Origin: Taudactylus pleione | Taxonomy: Eukaryota > Chordata > Amphibia > Anura > Myobatrachidae | Assembly: GCA_031769625.1 (NCBI GenBank) | Contig: JAUIMM010000699.1 | Location: 744,001-808,000 of the forward strand | DNA: 64,000 nucleotides | Reading direction: 5' to 3' | In this document: positions 1 through 11,439 of the stretch, in pieces | Numbering within the stretch: the stretch's first letter is position 1 | Layout of the letters: each line of letters begins with the position of its first letter | Made by a program: the position numbers and the translations under genes | The notes under the pieces: model-generated | What the model saw: the letters and a program-made list of their open reading frames with translations, nothing else | Databases searched by the model: none | What the model was told of the DNA's origin: nothing

Positions 1-183
1 CTAAAACGAGCATTTGCTGTTTTTCTTAAACGCAACATGGGAGAAAAACCATTTTACATCACATTTGTGGGTCTTGGTCTTCAACACATTTTTTTAAATT
101 TTGAGCTGTCTGTGTTTGCTACAAGAGGAGATATCACAAAGTATGCGCTTCTGTTGTTTCCATTTCTTTCAATGCGTTTTGGC

Positions 184-365
184 CTAAAACGAGCATTTGC
201 TGTTTTCTCTTAAATACAACATGGGAGAAAAACCATTTCATATCACATTTTTGGGTCTTGTTCTTCAACACATTCGGTGAAATTTTGAGCTGTCTGTTTG
301 ATAAAAGAGGAGATATCACAAAGTATGCGCTTTTGTTGTTTTCATTGCTTTCAATGCATTTTGGC
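184..365 (+). repeat. Representative type A monomer (182 bp)
   Basis: Type A is one of the two main 182-bp classes. Its marks are TTAAATACAAC, CATTTCATATCAC and CTGTCTGTTTGATACAAG; the last lacks the GT that 184-bp units have at this place. It usually follows type D and precedes type B. This particular copy has two small private changes (TTTTTGGG for TTGTGGG, and GATAAAAGAGG), both repeated in copy B at 28046. Short open frames in this class exist only because 182-bp and 184-bp units shift frame differently. Confidence 0.85.
272..288 (+). other. Partial CENP-B-box-like 17-mer (example)
   Basis: The 17-mer ATTCGGTGAAATTTTGA matches the established core pattern of the CENP-B box (nTTCGnnnnAnnCGGGn) at TTCG, the central A and the last G, but has TTTG instead of CGGG. 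The same site is present in every monomer that keeps ATTCGG. Many units have ATTTGG, ATTCAG or ATTTTTTG and so lose the TTCG. Six of nine core bases match, and chance is a fair explanation. Functional CENP-B binding is not claimed. Confidence 0.25.
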
Positions 366-731
366 CTAAAACAACCATTTGCTGTTTTCTCTTAAATACA
401 ACATGGGAGAAAAACCATTTCATATCACATTTGTGGGTCTTGTTCTTCAACACATTCGGTGAAATTTTGAGCTGTCTGTTTGATACAAGAGGAGATATCA
501 CAAAGTATGCGCTTTTGTTGTTTCCATTGCTTTCAATGCATTTTGACCTAAAACAAGCATTTGCTGTTTTCTCTTAAACGCAACATGGGAGAAAAACCAT
601 TTCACATCACATTTGTGGGTCTTGTTCTTCAACACATTCCGTGAAATTTTGAGCTGTCTGTGTTTGCTACAAGAGGAGATATCACAAAGTATGTGCTTTT
701 GTTGTTTCCATTGCTTTCAATGCATTTTGGC

Positions 732-913
732 CTAAAACGAGCATTTGCTGTTTTTTCTTAAACGCATCATGTGAGAAAAACCATTTCACATCACATTTGT
801 GGGTCTTGTTCTTCAACACATTCAGTGAAATTTTGAGCTGTCTGTTTGCTACAAGAGGAGATATCACAAAGTATGCGCTTTTGTTGTTTCCATTGTTTTC
901 AATGCATTTTGGC
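732..913 (+). repeat. Representative type C monomer (182 bp)
   Basis: Type C has a six-T run followed by CTTAAACGCATCATGTGAG. It lacks the GT in CTGTTTGCTACAAG, giving 182 bp, and ends with CCATTGTTTTCAATGC. It is followed by type D in every clear case I found. About 33 C-D pairs occur in the window: most are between 0.8 and 53.6 kb, and the last is near 59.5 kb. The copy here and at 22740, 24203, 26398 and 28594 shares ATTCAGTG instead of ATTCGGTG. Confidence 0.8.
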
Positions 914-1097
914 CTAAAACGAGCATTTGCTGTTTTCTTTCAAATGCAACATGGGAGAAAAAACATTTCACATCACATTTGTGGGTCTTGGTCTTCAACA
1001 CATTTTTTGAAATTTTGAGCTATCTGTGTTTGCTACAAGAGGAGATATCACAAAGTATGCGCTTCTGTTGTTTTCATTGCTTTCAATGCATTTTGGC
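914..1097 (+). repeat. Chimeric D/A monomer marking a one-unit loss
   Basis: The 5' part is type D (TTTCTTTCAAATGC, ACACATTTTTTG, GAGCTATCTGTG). The 3' part has GCGCTTCTG followed by the type A ending TTTTCATTGCTTTCAATGC, and the next unit is a CAATC-marked type B. Sister copies at 22922, 24385 and 26580 instead have a full D, then a full A, then the CAATC B unit. The simplest reading is deletion of one monomer length by recombination between D and A inside shared sequence. The same chimera is present at 28776-28959, so the loss is older than the 27,862-bp duplication. Confidence 0.85.
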
Positions 1098-3000
1098 CTA
1101 AAACAATCATTTGCTGTTTTCTCTTAAACGCAACATGGGAGAAAAACCTTTTCACATCACATTTGTGGGTCTTGTTCTTCAACACATTCGGTGAAATTTT
1201 GAGCAGTCTGTGTTTGCTACAAGAGGAGATATCACAAAGTATGTGCTTTTGTTGTTTCCATTGCTTTCAATGCATTTTGGCCTAAAACGAGCATTTGCTG
1301 TTTTTTCTTAAACGCATCATGTGAGAAAAACCATTTCACATCACATTTGTGGGTCTTGGTCTTCAACACATTTGGTGAAATTTTGAGCTGTCTGTGTTTG
1401 CTACAAGAGGAGATATCACAAAGTATGTGCTTTTGTTGTTTCCATTGCTTTCAATGCATTTTGGCCTAAAACGAGCATTTGCTGTTTTCTCTAAAACACG
1501 ACATTGGAGAAAAACCATTTCACATCACATTTGTGGGTCTTGGTCTTCAACACATTTGGTGAAATTTTGAGCTGTCTGTGTTTGCTACAAGATGAGATAT
1601 CACAAAGTATGCGCTTTTGTTGTTTCCATTGCTTTCAATGCATTTTGGCCTAAAATGAGCATTTGATGTTTTTTCTTAAACGCAACATGGGAGAAAAAAC
1701 ATTTCACATCACATTTGTGGGTCTTGGTCTTCAACACATTCGGTGAAATTTTGAGCTGTCTGTGTTTGCTACAAGAGGAAATATCACAAAGTATGTGCTT
1801 TTGTTGTTTCCATTGCTTTCAATGCATTTTGGCCTAAAACGTGCATTTGCTGTTTTCTCTTAAACGCAACATGGAAGAAAAACTATTTCACATCACATTT
1901 GTGGGTCTTGGTCTTCAACACATTTGTTGAAATTTTGAGATGTCTGTGTTAGCTACAAGAGGAGATATCACAAAGTATGCGCTTTTGTTGTTTCCATTGC
2001 TTTCAATGCATTTTGGCCTAAAACGAGCATTTGCTGTTTTCTCTTAAACGCAACATGGGAGAAAAACCGTTTCACATCCAATTTGTGGGTCTTTTTCTTC
2101 AAAACATTCGGTGAAATTTTGAGCTGTCTGTGTTTGCTACAAGAGGAGATATCACAAAGTATGCGCTTTTGTTGTTTCCATTGCTTTCAATGCATTTTGG
2201 CCTAAAACGAGCATTTGCTGTTTTTTCTTAAACGCAACATGGGAGAAAAATCATTTCACATCACATTTGTGGCTCTTGGTCTTCAACACATTTTTTGAAA
2301 TTTTGAGCTGTCTGTGTTTGCTACAAGAGGAGATATCACAAAGTATGCGCTTCTGTTGTTTCCATTGCTTTCAATGCGTTTTGGCATAAAACGAGCATTT
2401 GCTGTTTTCTCTTAAATACAACATGGGAGAAAAACCATTTCATATCACATTTGTGGGTCTTGTTCTTCAACACATTCGGTGAAATTTTGAGCTGTCTGTT
2501 TGATACAAGAGGAGATATCACAAAGTATGCGCTTTTGTTGTTTTCATTGCTTTCAATGCATTTTGGCCTAAAACAACCATTTGCTGTTTTCTCTTAAACG
2601 CAACATGGGAGAAAAACCGTTTCACATCCAATTTGTGGGTCTTTTTCTTCAAAACATTCGGTGAAATTTTGAGCTGTCTGTGTTTGCTACAAGAGGAGAT
2701 ATCACAAAGTATGCGCTTTTGTTGTTTCCATTGCTTTCAATGCATTTTGGCCTAAAACGAGCATTTGCTGTTTTTTCTTAAATGCAACATGGGAGAAAAA
2801 CGATTTCACATCACATTTGTGGGTCTTGGTCTTCAACACATTCGGTGAAATTTTGAGCTGTCTGTGTTTGCTACAAGAGGAGATATCACAAAGTATGTGC
2901 TTTTGTTGTTTCCATTGCTTTCAATGCATTTTGGCCTAAAACGAGCATTTGCTGTTTTTTCTTAAATGCATCATGTGAGAAAAAACATTTCACATCACAT

Positions 3001-4792
3001 TTGTGGGTCTTGTTCTTCAACACATTCGGTGAAATTTTGAGCTGTCTGTTTGCTACAAGAGGAGATATCAAAAAGTATGCGCTTTTGTTGTTTCCATTGT
3101 TTTCAATGCATTTTGGCCTAAAACGAGCATTTGCTGTTTTCTTTCAAATGCAACATGGGAGAAAAACCATTTCACATCACATTTGTGGGTCTTGGTCTTC
3201 AACACATTTTTTGAAATTTTGAGCTGTCTGTGTTTGCTACAAGAGGAGATATCACAAAGTATGCGCTTCTGTTGTTTCCATTTCTTTCAATGCGTTTTGG
3301 CCTAAAACGAGCATTTGCTGTTTTCTCTTAAATACAACATGGGAGAAAAACCATTTCATATCACATTTGTGGGTCTTGTTCTTCAACACATTCGGTGAAA
3401 TTTTGAGCTGTCTGTTTGATACAAGCGGAGATATCACAAAGTATGCGCTTTTGTTGTTTTCATTGCTTTCAATGCATTTTGGCCTAAAACAACCATTTGC
3501 TGTTTTCTCTTAAACGCAACATGGGAGAAAAACCTTTTCACATCACATTTGTGGGTCTTGTTCTTCAACACATTCGGTGAAATTTTGAGCTGTCTGTGTT
3601 TGCTACAAGAGGAGATATCACAAAGTATGCGCTTTTGTTGTTTCCATTGCTTTCAATGCATTTTGACCTAAAATGAGCATTTGCTGTTTTCTCTTAAACG
3701 CAACATGGGAGAAAAACCATTTAACATCACATTTGTGGGTCTTGTTCTTCAACACATTTGGTGAAATTTTGAGCTGTCTGTGTTTGCTACAAGAGGAGAT
3801 ATCACAAAGTATGTGCTTTTGTTGTTTCCATTGCTTTCAATGCATTTTGGCCTAAAACGAGCATTTGCTGTTTTTTCTTAAACGCATCATGTGAGAAAAA
3901 CCATTTCACATCACATTTGTGGGTCTTGGTCTTCGACACATTTGGTGAAATTTTGAGCTGTCTGTGTTTGCTACAAGAGGAGATATCACAAAGTATGTGC
4001 TTTTGTTGTTTCCATTGCTTTCAATGCATTTTGGCCTAAAACGAGCATTTGCTGTTTTCTCTAAAATGCGACATTGGAGAAAAACCATTTCACATCACAT
4101 TTGTGGGTCTTGGTCTTCAACACATTTGGTGAAATTTTGAGCTGTCTGTGTTTGCTACAAGATGAGATATCACAAAGTATGCGCTTTTGTTGTTTCCATT
4201 GCTTTCAATGCATTTTGGCCTAAAATGAGCATTTGATGTTTTTTCTTAAACCCAACATGGGAGAAAAAACATTTCACATCACATTTGTGGGTCTTGGTCT
4301 TCAACACATTCGGTGAAATTTTGAGCTGTCTGTGTTTGCTACAAGAGGAGATATCACAAAGTATGTGCTTTTGTTGTTTCCATTGCTTTCAATGCATTTT
4401 GGCCTAAAACGTGCATTTGCTGTTTTCTTTCAAATGCAACATGGGAGAAAAACCATTTCACATCACATTTGTGGGTCTTGGTCTTCAACACATTTTTTGA
4501 AATTTTGAGCTGTCTGTGTTAGCTACAAGAGGAGATATCACAAAGTATGCGCTTTTGTTGTTTCCATTATTTTCAATGCATTTTGGCCTAAAACGAGCAT
4601 TTGCTGTTTTCTTTCAAATGCAACATGGGAGAAAAACCATTTCACATCACATTTGTGGGTCTTGGTCTTCAACACATTTTTTGAAATTTTGAGCTGTCTG
4701 TGTTAGCTACAAGAGGAGATATCACAAAGTATGCGCTTTTGTTGTTTCCATTGCTTTCAATGCATTTTGGCCTAAAACGAGCATTTGATGTT
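3001..4792 (+). repeat. 1.8-kb block repeated at 9605-11396 (offset 6,604)
   Basis: Ten or so monomers here recur at 9605-11396 in the same order: C-D-A-B, then a unit with the CTTCGACAC variant, a CTCTAAAATGCGACATTGG unit, a GATGTTTTTTCTTAAACCC unit and CGTGC units. The offset of 6,604 bp corresponds to 36 monomers. The two copies differ at several sites (for example AACTGTCTG near 10560 and CATTATG near 10265), so this duplication is older than the 27,862-bp one. The match ends where 11396 reads TTTTTACTT against TTTTTTCTT near 4793. Confidence 0.8.
3121..3302 (+). repeat. Representative type D monomer (184 bp class)
   Basis: Type D is marked by GTTTTCTTTCAAATGCAAC, GGTCTTCAACACATTTTTTG, and a downstream segment with CGCTTCTG and CATTTCTTTCAATGCG. 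It has the full CTGTGTTTGC and is normally placed after C and before A. The D end with ATGCGTTTT loses the ATGCAT site but gains a CpG. Unit edges given here may be off by one or two bases. Confidence 0.75.
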
Positions 4793-5871
4793 TTTTCTTA
4801 AACCCAACATGGGAGAAAAAACATTTCACATCACATTTGTGGGTCTTGTTCTTCAACACATTCGGTGAAATTTTGAGCTGTCTGTTTGCTACAAGAGGAG
4901 ATATCACAAAGTATGCGCTTTTGTTGTTTCCATTGTTTTCAATGCATTTTGGCCTAAAACGAGCATTTGCTGTTTTCTTTCAAATGCAACATGGGAGAAA
5001 AACCATTTCACATCACATTTGTGGGTCTTGGTCTTCAACACATTTTTTGAAATTTTGAGCTGTCTGTGTTTGCTACAAGAGGAGATATCACAAAGTATGT
5101 GCTTTTGTTGTTTCCATTGCTTTCAATGCATTTTGGCCTAAAACGTGCATTTGCTGTTTTCTTTCAAATGCAACATGGGAGAAAAACCATTTCACATCAC
5201 ATTTGTGGGTCTTGGTCTTCAACACATTTTTTAAAATTTTGAGCTGTCTGTGTTAGCTACAAGAGGAGATATCACAAAGTATGCGCTTTTGTTGTTTCCA
5301 TTATTTTCAATGCATTTTGGCCTAAAACGAGCATTTGCTGTTTTCTTTCAAATGCAACATGGGAGAAAAACCATTTCACATCACATTTGTGGGTCTTGGT
5401 CTTCAACACATTTTTTGAAATTTTGAGCTGTCTGTGTTAGCTACAAGAGGAGATATCACAAAGTATGCGCTTTTGTTGTTTCCATTGCTTTCAATGCATT
5501 TTGGCCTAAAACGAGCATTTGATGTTTTTTCTTAAACCCAACATGGGAGAAAAAACATTTCACATCACATTTGTGGGTCTTGTTCTTCAACACATTCGGT
5601 GAAATTTTGAGCTGTCTGTTTGCTACAAGAGGAGATATCACAAAGTATGCGCTTTTGTTGTTTCCATTGTTTTCAATGCATTTTGGCCTAAAACGAGCAT
5701 TTGCTGTTTTCTTTCAAATGCAACATGGGAGAAAAACCATTTCACATCACATTTGTGGGTCTTGGTCTTCAACACATTTTTTGAAATTTTGAGCTGTCTG
5801 TGTTTGCTACAAGAGGAGATATCACAAAGTATGCGCTTCTGTTGTTTCCATTTCTTTCAATGCGTTTTGGC
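4404..5871 (+). repeat. Tandem pair of a 734-bp four-monomer unit
   Basis: Two 734-bp units (4404-5137 and 5138-5871) lie head to tail, each starting with the rare CTAAAACGTGCATTTG variant. The length equals three 184-bp units plus one 182-bp unit. They share the CTGTGTTAGCTAC variant, CATTATTTTCAATG and GATGTTTTTTCTTAAACCC. The second copy has one obvious difference, TTTTTTAAAATT near 5231 for TTTTTTGAAATT. The pair is preserved at 32266-33733 in copy B of the large duplication, so this local doubling predates it. Confidence 0.88.
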
Positions 5872-8486
5872 CTAAAACGAGCATTTGCTGTTTTCTCTTA
5901 AATACAACATGGGAGAAAAACCATTTCATATCACATTTGTGGGTCTTGTTCTTCAACACATTCGGTGAAATTTTGAGCTGTCTGTTTGATACAAGAGGAG
6001 ATATCACAAAGTATGCGCTTTTGTTGTTTTCATTGCTTTCAATGCATTTTGGCCTAAAACAACCATTTGCTGTTTTCTCTTAAACGCAACATGGGAGAAA
6101 AACCTTTTCACATCACATTTGTGGGTCTTGTTCTTCAACACATTCGGTGAAATTTTGAGCTGTCTGTGTTTGCTACAAGAGGAGATATCACAAAGTATGT
6201 GCTTTTGTTGTTTCCATTGCTTTCAATGCATTTTGGCCTAAAACGAGCATTTGCTGTTTTTTCTTAAACGCAACATGGGAGAAAAACCATTTTACATCAC
6301 ATTTGTGGGTCTTGGTCTTCAACACATTTTTTCAAATTTTGAGCTGTCTGTGTTTGCTACAAGAGGAGATATCACAAAATATGCGCTTCTGTTGTTTCCA
6401 TTTCTTTCAATGCGTTTTGGCCTAAAACGAGCATTTGCTGTTTTCTCTTAAATACAACATGGGAGAAAAACCATTTCATATCACATTTGTGGGTCTTGTT
6501 CTTCAACACATTCGGTGAAATTTTGAGCTGTCTGTTTGATACAAGAGGAGATATCACAAAGTATGCGCTTTTGTTGTTTTCATTGCTTTCAATGCATTTT
6601 GGCCTAAAACAACCATTTGCTGTTTTCTCTTAAACGCAACAAGGGAGAAAAACCATTTCACATCACATTTGTGGGTCTTGTTCTTCAACACATTCGGTGA
6701 AATTTTGAGCTGTCTGTGTTTGCTACAAGAGGAGATATCACAAAGTATGCGCTTCTGTTGTTTCCATTTCTTTCAATGCGTTTTGGCCTAAAACAAGCAT
6801 TTGCTGTTTTTTCTTAAATACAACATGGGAGAAAAACCATTTCATATCACATTTGTGGGTCTTGTTCTTCAACACATTCGGTGAAATTTTGAGCTGTCTG
6901 TTTGATACAAGAGGAGATATCACAAAGTATGCGCTTTTGTTGTTTCCATTGCTTTCAATACATTTTGACCTAAAACGAGCATTTGCTGTTTTCTCTTAAA
7001 CGCAACATGGGAGAAAAACCATTTCACATCACATTTGTGGGTCTTGTTCTTCAACACATTCGGTGAAATTTTGAGCTGTCTGTGTTTGCTACAAGAGGAG
7101 ATATCACAAAGTATGTGCTTTTGTTGTTTCCATTGCTTTCAATGCATTTTGGCCTAAAACGAGCATTTGCTGTTTTTTCTTAAACGCATCATGTGAGAAA
7201 AACCATTTCACATCACATTTGTGGGTCTTGTTCTTCAACACATTCGGTGAAATTTTGAGCTGTCTGTTTGCTACAAGAGGAGATATCACAAAGTATGCGC
7301 TTTTGTTGTTTCCATTGTTTTCAATGCATTTTGGCCTAAAACGAGCATTTGCTGTTTTCTTTCAAATGCAACATGGGAGAAAAACCATTTCACATCACAT
7401 TTGTGGGTCTTGGTCTTCAACACATTTTTTGAAATTTTGAGCTGTCTGTGTTTGCTACAAGAGGAGATATCACAAAGTATGCGCTTCTGTTGTTTCCATT
7501 TCTTTCAATGCGTTTTGGCCTAAAACGAGCATTTGCTGTTTTCTCTTAAATACAACATGGGAGAAAAACCATTTCATATCACATTTGTGGGTCTTGTTCT
7601 TCAACACATTCGGTGAAATTTTGAGCTGTCTGTTTGATACAAGAGGAGATATCACAAAGTATGCGCTTTTGTTGTTTTCATTGCTTTCAATGCATTTTGG
7701 CCTAAAACAACCATTTGCTGTTTTCTCTTAAACGCAACATGGGAGAAAAACCTTTTCACATCACATTTGTGGGTCTTGTTCTTCAACACATTCGGTGAAA
7801 TTTTGAGCTGTCTGTGTTTGCTACAAGAGGAGATATCACAAAGTATGCGCTTTTGTTGTTTCCATTGCTTTCAATGCATTTTGACCTAAAATGAGCATTT
7901 GCTGTTTTCTCTTAAACGCAACATGGGAGAAAAACCATTTCACATCACATTTGTGGGTCTTGTTCTTCAACACATTCGGTGAAATTTTGAGCTGTCTGTG
8001 TTTGCTACAAGAGGAGATATCACAAAGTATGTGCTTTTGTTGTTTCCATTGCTTTCAATGCATTTTGGCATAAAATGAGCATTTGCTGTTTTTTGTTAAA
8101 CGCATCATGTGAGAAAAACCATTTCACATCACATTTGTGGGTCTTGGTCTTCGACACATTTGGTGAAATTTTGAGCTATCTGTGTTTGCTACAAGAGGAT
8201 ATATCACAAAGTAAGCGCTTTTGTTGTTTCCATTGCTTTCAATGCATTTTGGCCTAAAACGAGCATTTGCTGTTTTCTCTAAAACACGACATTGGAGAAA
8301 AACCATTTCACATCACATTTGTGGGTCTTGGTCTTCAACACATTTGGTGAAATTTTGAGCTGTCTGGGTTTGCTACAAGATGAGATATCACAAAGTATGC
8401 GCTTTTGTTGTTTCCATTGCTTTCAATGCATTTTGGCCTAAAATGAGCATTTGATGTTTTTTCTTAAACGCAACATGGGAGAAAAA
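5556..8486 (+). repeat. 2.9-kb block repeated at 14544-17474 (offset 8,988)
   Basis: Sixteen monomers here match 14544-17474 at a constant 8,988-bp offset, equal to 49 monomers. Shared rare markers include GCAACAAGGGAG (near 6638 and 15626), GTAAGCGCTT (8211 and 17199) and CTGTCTGGGTTTG (near 8362 and 17350). The right end is sharp: after TTAAACGCAACATGGGAG the first copy continues AAAAAACATTTC and the second AAAAACCATTTC, followed by different unit types. Confidence 0.82.
6056..6239 (+). repeat. Representative type B monomer (184 bp)
   Basis: Type B begins CTAAAACAACCATTTG instead of CTAAAACGAGCATTTG and has AAACCTTTTCACATC. It keeps the full CTGTGTTTGCTAC segment, hence 184 bp. It follows type A in nearly every cassette (for example near 3486, 7704, 12844 and 15044). 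In the 22-29 kb block some copies carry CAATC instead of CAACC, a variant restricted to that lineage and to the start of copies A and B of the large duplication. Confidence 0.8.
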
Positions 8487-11439
8487 ACATTTCACATCAC
8501 ATTTGTGGGTCTTGGTCTTCAACACATTCGGTGAAATTTTGAGCTGTCTGTGTTTGCTACAAGAGGAAATATCACAAAGTATGTGCTTTTGTTGTTTCCA
8601 TTGCTTTCAATGCATTTTGGCCTAAAACGTGCATTTGCTGTTTTCTCTTAAACGCAACATGGAAGAAAAACTATTTCACATCACATTTGTGGGTCTTGGT
8701 CTTCAACACATTTGTTGAAATTTTGAGATGTCTGTGTTAGCTACAAGAGGAGATATCACAAAGTATGCGCTTTTGTTGTTTCCATTGCTTTCAATGCATT
8801 TTGGCCTAAAATGAGCATTTGCTGTTTTCTCTTAAACGCAACATGGTAGAAAAACCGTTTCACATCCAATTTGTGGGTCTTTTTCTTCAAAACATTCCGT
8901 GAAATTTTGAGCTGTCTGTGTTTGCTACAAGAGGAGATATCACAAAGTATGCGCTTTTGTTGTTTCCATTGCTTTCAATGCATTTTGGCCTAAAACGAGC
9001 ATATGCTGTTTTTTCTTAAACGCAACATGGGAGAAAAACCATTTCACATCACATTTGTGGGTCTTGGTCTTCAACACATTTTTTGAAATTTTGAGCTGTC
9101 TGTGTTTGCTACAAGAGGAGATATCACAAAGTATGCGCTTTTGTTGTTTCCATTGCTTTCAATGCGTTTTGGCATAAAACGAGCATTTGCTGTTTTCTCT
9201 TAAATACAACATGGGAGAAAAACCATTTCATATCACATTTGTGGGTCTTGTTCTTCAACACATTCGGTGAAATTTTGAGCTGTCTGTTTGATACAAGAGG
9301 AGATATCACAAAGTATGCGCTTTTGTTGTTTTCATTGCTTTCAATGCATTTTGGCCTAAAACAACCATTTGCTGTTTTCTCTTAAACACAACATGGGAGA
9401 CAAACCTTTTCACATCACATTTGTGGGTCTTGTTCTTCAACTCATTCGGTGAAATTTTGAGCTGTCTGTGTTTGCTACAAGAGGAGATATCACAAAGTAT
9501 GCGCTTTTGTTGTTTCCATTGCTTTCAATGCATTTTGACCTAAAACGAGCATTTGCTGTTTTTTCTTAAACGCATCATGTGAGAAAAACCATTTCACATC
9601 ACATTTGTGGGTCTTGTTCTTCAACACATTCGGTGAAATTTTGAGCTGTCTGTTTGCTACAAGAGGAGATATCACAAAGTATGCGCTTTTGTTGTTTCCA
9701 TTGTTTTCAATGCATTTTGGCCTAAAACGAGCATTTGCTGTTTTCTTTCAAATGCAACATGGGAGAAAAACCATTTCACATCACATTTGTGGGTCTTGGT
9801 CTTCAACACATTTTTTTAAATTTTGAGCTGTCTGTGTTTGCTACAAGAGGAGATATCACAAAGTATGCGCTTCTGTTGTTTCCATTTCTTTCAATGCGTT
9901 TTGGCCTAAAACGAGCATTTGCTGTTTTCTCTTAAATACAACATGGGAGAAAAACCATTTCATATCACATTTGTGGGTCTTGTTCTTCAACACATTCAGT
10001 GAAATTTTGAGCTGTCTGTTTGATACAAGCGGAGATATCACAAAGTATGCGCTTTTGTTGTTTTCATTGCTTTCAATGCATTTTGGCCTAAAACAACCAT
10101 TTGCTGTTTTCTCTTAAACGCAACATGGGAGAAAAACCTTTTCACATCACATTTGTGGGTCTTGTTCTTCAACACATTCGGTGAAATTTTGAGCTGTCTG
10201 TGTTTGCTACAAGAGGAGATATCACAAAGTATGCGCTTTTGTTGTTTCCATTGCTTTCAATGCATTATGACCTAAAATGAGCATTTGCTGTTTTCTCTTA
10301 AACGCAACATGGGAGAAAAACCATTTCACATCACATTTGTGGGTCTTGTTCTTCAACACATTTGGTGAAATTTTGAGCTGTCTGTGTTTGCTACAAGAGG
10401 AGATATCACAAAGTATGTGCTTTTGTTGTTTCCATTGCTTTCAATGCATTTTGGCCTAAAACGAGCATTTGCTGTTTTTTCTTAAACGCATCATGTGAGA
10501 AAAACCATTTCACATCACATTTGTGGGTCTTGGTCTTCGACACATTTGGTGAAATTTTGAACTGTCTGTGTTTGCTACAAGAGGAGATATCACAAAGTAT
10601 GTGCTTTTGTTGTTTCCATTGCTTTCAATGCATTTTGGCCTAAAACGAGCATTTGCTGTTTTCTCTAAAATGCGACATTGGAGAAAAACCATTTCACATC
10701 ACATTTGTGGGTCTTGGTCTTCAACACATTTGGTGAAATTTTGAGCTGTCTGTGTTTGCTACAAGATGAGATATCACAAAGTATGCGCTTTTGTTGTTTC
10801 CATTGCTTTCAATGCATTTTGGCCTAAAATGAGCATTTGATGTTTTTTCTTAAACCCAACATGGGAGAAAAAACATTTCACATCACATTTGTGGGTCTTG
10901 GTCTTCAACACATTCGGTGAAATTTTGAGCTGTCTGTGTTTGCTACAAGAGGAGATATCACAAAGTATGTGCTTTTGTTGTTTCCATTGCTTTCAATGCA
11001 TTTTGGCCTAAAACGTGCATTTGCTGTTTTCTTTCAAATGCAACATGGGAGAAAAACCATTTCACATCACATTTGTGGGTCTTGGTCTTCAACACATTTT
11101 TTGAAATTTTGAGCTGTCTGTGTTAGCTACAAGAGGAGATATCACAAAGTATGCGCTTTTGTTGTTTCCATTGTTTTCAATGCATTTTGGCCTAAAACGA
11201 GCATTTGCTGTTTTCTTTCAAATGCAACATGGGAGAAAAACCATTTCACATCACATTTGTGGGTCTTGGTCTTCAACACATTTTTTGAAATTTTGAGCTG
11301 TCTGTGTTAGCTACAAGAGGAGATATCACAAAGTATGCGCTTTTGTTGTTTCCATTGCTTTCAATGCATTTTGGCCTAAAACGAGCATTTGATGTTTTTA
11401 CTTAAACCCAACATGGGAGAAAAAACATTTCACATCTCA

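Noticed and set aside
1..184. Ancient half-monomer duplication (CAACACATTTGG resembling CAATGCATTTTGG, about 88 bp apart)
   Set aside because: The similarity covers only about a dozen bases and does not extend to the rest of the halves, so chance is likely.
134..319. Recurring minus-strand open frames of 61 codons in 182-bp units
   Set aside because: They begin at GTG rather than ATG, repeat with every 182-bp monomer and vanish in 184-bp units through frame shift. They mark unit length, not genes.
797..1018. Recurring open frame of 73 codons (about 30 copies) spanning a C-D pair
   Set aside because: It is a product of the repeat: it crosses unit boundaries, exists only where a 182-bp unit meets a 184-bp unit, changes freely with unit type and has no initiation context or domain.
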